Shown: positions 63,926 to 64,000 of the stretch, piece by piece | Position numbering within the stretch: position 1 is the stretch's first letter | Layout of the letters: every line of letters starts with the position of its first letter | NCBI RefSeq assembly: GCF_003583725.1 | Contig: NZ_QXTF01000001.1 | Coordinates: forward strand, 186,001-250,000 | DNA length: 64,000 bases | Source: Sphingomonas edaphi | Lineage (GTDB): Bacteria > Pseudomonadota > Alphaproteobacteria > Sphingomonadales > Sphingomonadaceae | Direction: 5' to 3' | Program-made: the position numbers and the translations under genes | Notes under the pieces: generated by a model | Databases searched by the model: none | The model's input: only the letters and a program-made list of their open reading frames with translations | Told to the model about the DNA's origin: nothing

Positions 63926-64000
63926 ATGTCTGACCTTCCTTCCCTTTCCGACCTCGCTGAAGAATATGAGTTTCTCGACAGCGAGGACCGTTACCGCATG
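63926..64000 (+). CDS. sufE: SufE-family cysteine desulfuration protein, N-terminal part
   Basis: The last 75 bases encode the start of a protein, MSDLPSLSDLAEEYEFLDSE and on to DRYRM at the window edge. This matches the first helix of SufE-like proteins (LxDLxExYEFLDDWxDRYRxLIDLG), which accept sulfur from SufS for iron-sulfur cluster assembly. Only 25 residues are visible, and the active-site Cys is beyond the window. Confidence 0.75.
   Translation, partial: MSDLPSLSDLAEEYEFLDSEDRYRM

Overview
The window is a chromosomal segment of an alphaproteobacterium, most likely a sphingomonad (order Sphingomonadales). The evidence is the ntrY-ntrX-hfq-hflX-mazG order, an Hfq made of two fused Sm domains (a form known from Zymomonas and relatives), a high G+C content judged by eye, and tightly packed genes with frequent ATGA/GTGA/TGATG overlaps. 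It is almost all core genome: I found no insertion sequence, prophage, plasmid function or CRISPR array.

Layout. (1) 1-3895, plus strand: end of ntrY, then ntrX, double-domain hfq and hflX. (2) 3858-12363, minus strand: mazG, then a chain transcribed as mltB-like transglycosylase, D-Ala-D-Ala carboxypeptidase, tmk, holB, metG, tatD-like, a metallo-beta-lactamase-fold hydrolase and a retropepsin-like protease. (3) 12498-16056, plus strand: tRNA-Ser(UGA), a TonB-dependent receptor-like protein and a glutaryl-CoA dehydrogenase; then a GNAT acetyltransferase and rpmE on the minus strand. (4) 16954-21420, plus strand: a cobalamin riboswitch followed by a B12 import operon (btuB, a substrate-binding protein, btuC, btuD). 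(5) 32032 down to 21386, minus strand: the classic rpsB-tsf-pyrH-frr-uppS-cdsA-dxr-rseP-bamA-skp-fabZ run, linking translation, polyprenyl and phospholipid precursors and outer-membrane assembly. (6) 32318-46225: a small membrane ORF, pssA-psd, icd, a flavin monooxygenase, a CPA2 antiporter, alaS, a SpoIIAA-like gene interrupted by an in-frame TGA, an M2 (ACE-like) lipoprotein peptidase, an alpha/beta hydrolase, a GFA-family protein and asd. (7) 46319-53269: a membrane M28 peptidase (plus strand) and the ffh-rpsP-rimM-trmD-rplS cluster (minus strand), which is split by an oppositely oriented thioredoxin-reductase-like gene and ends in a clear intrinsic terminator. (8) 53441-59728: two small genes on the minus strand, then dapF-mtaB-ftsY-yciB and a YadG/YadH-like ABC exporter on the plus strand. 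(9) 59718-64000: sodB, then a divergent phage-shock locus with pspF facing pspABC across a sigma-54 promoter, extended by three small PspB-like genes, and finally the start of sufE.

The most interesting material is the enlarged psp locus, where five consecutive small proteins share one C-terminal helical motif; the fused Hfq with hflX apparently starting at CTG inside the hfq stop; an NtrX lacking GAFTGA; a riboswitch-controlled B12 receptor without a visible signal peptide; and the in-frame TGA in the SpoIIAA-like gene. Start codons were adjusted by hand from ribosome-binding sites and family N-termini. No database search was possible, so family assignments rest on motif recognition.
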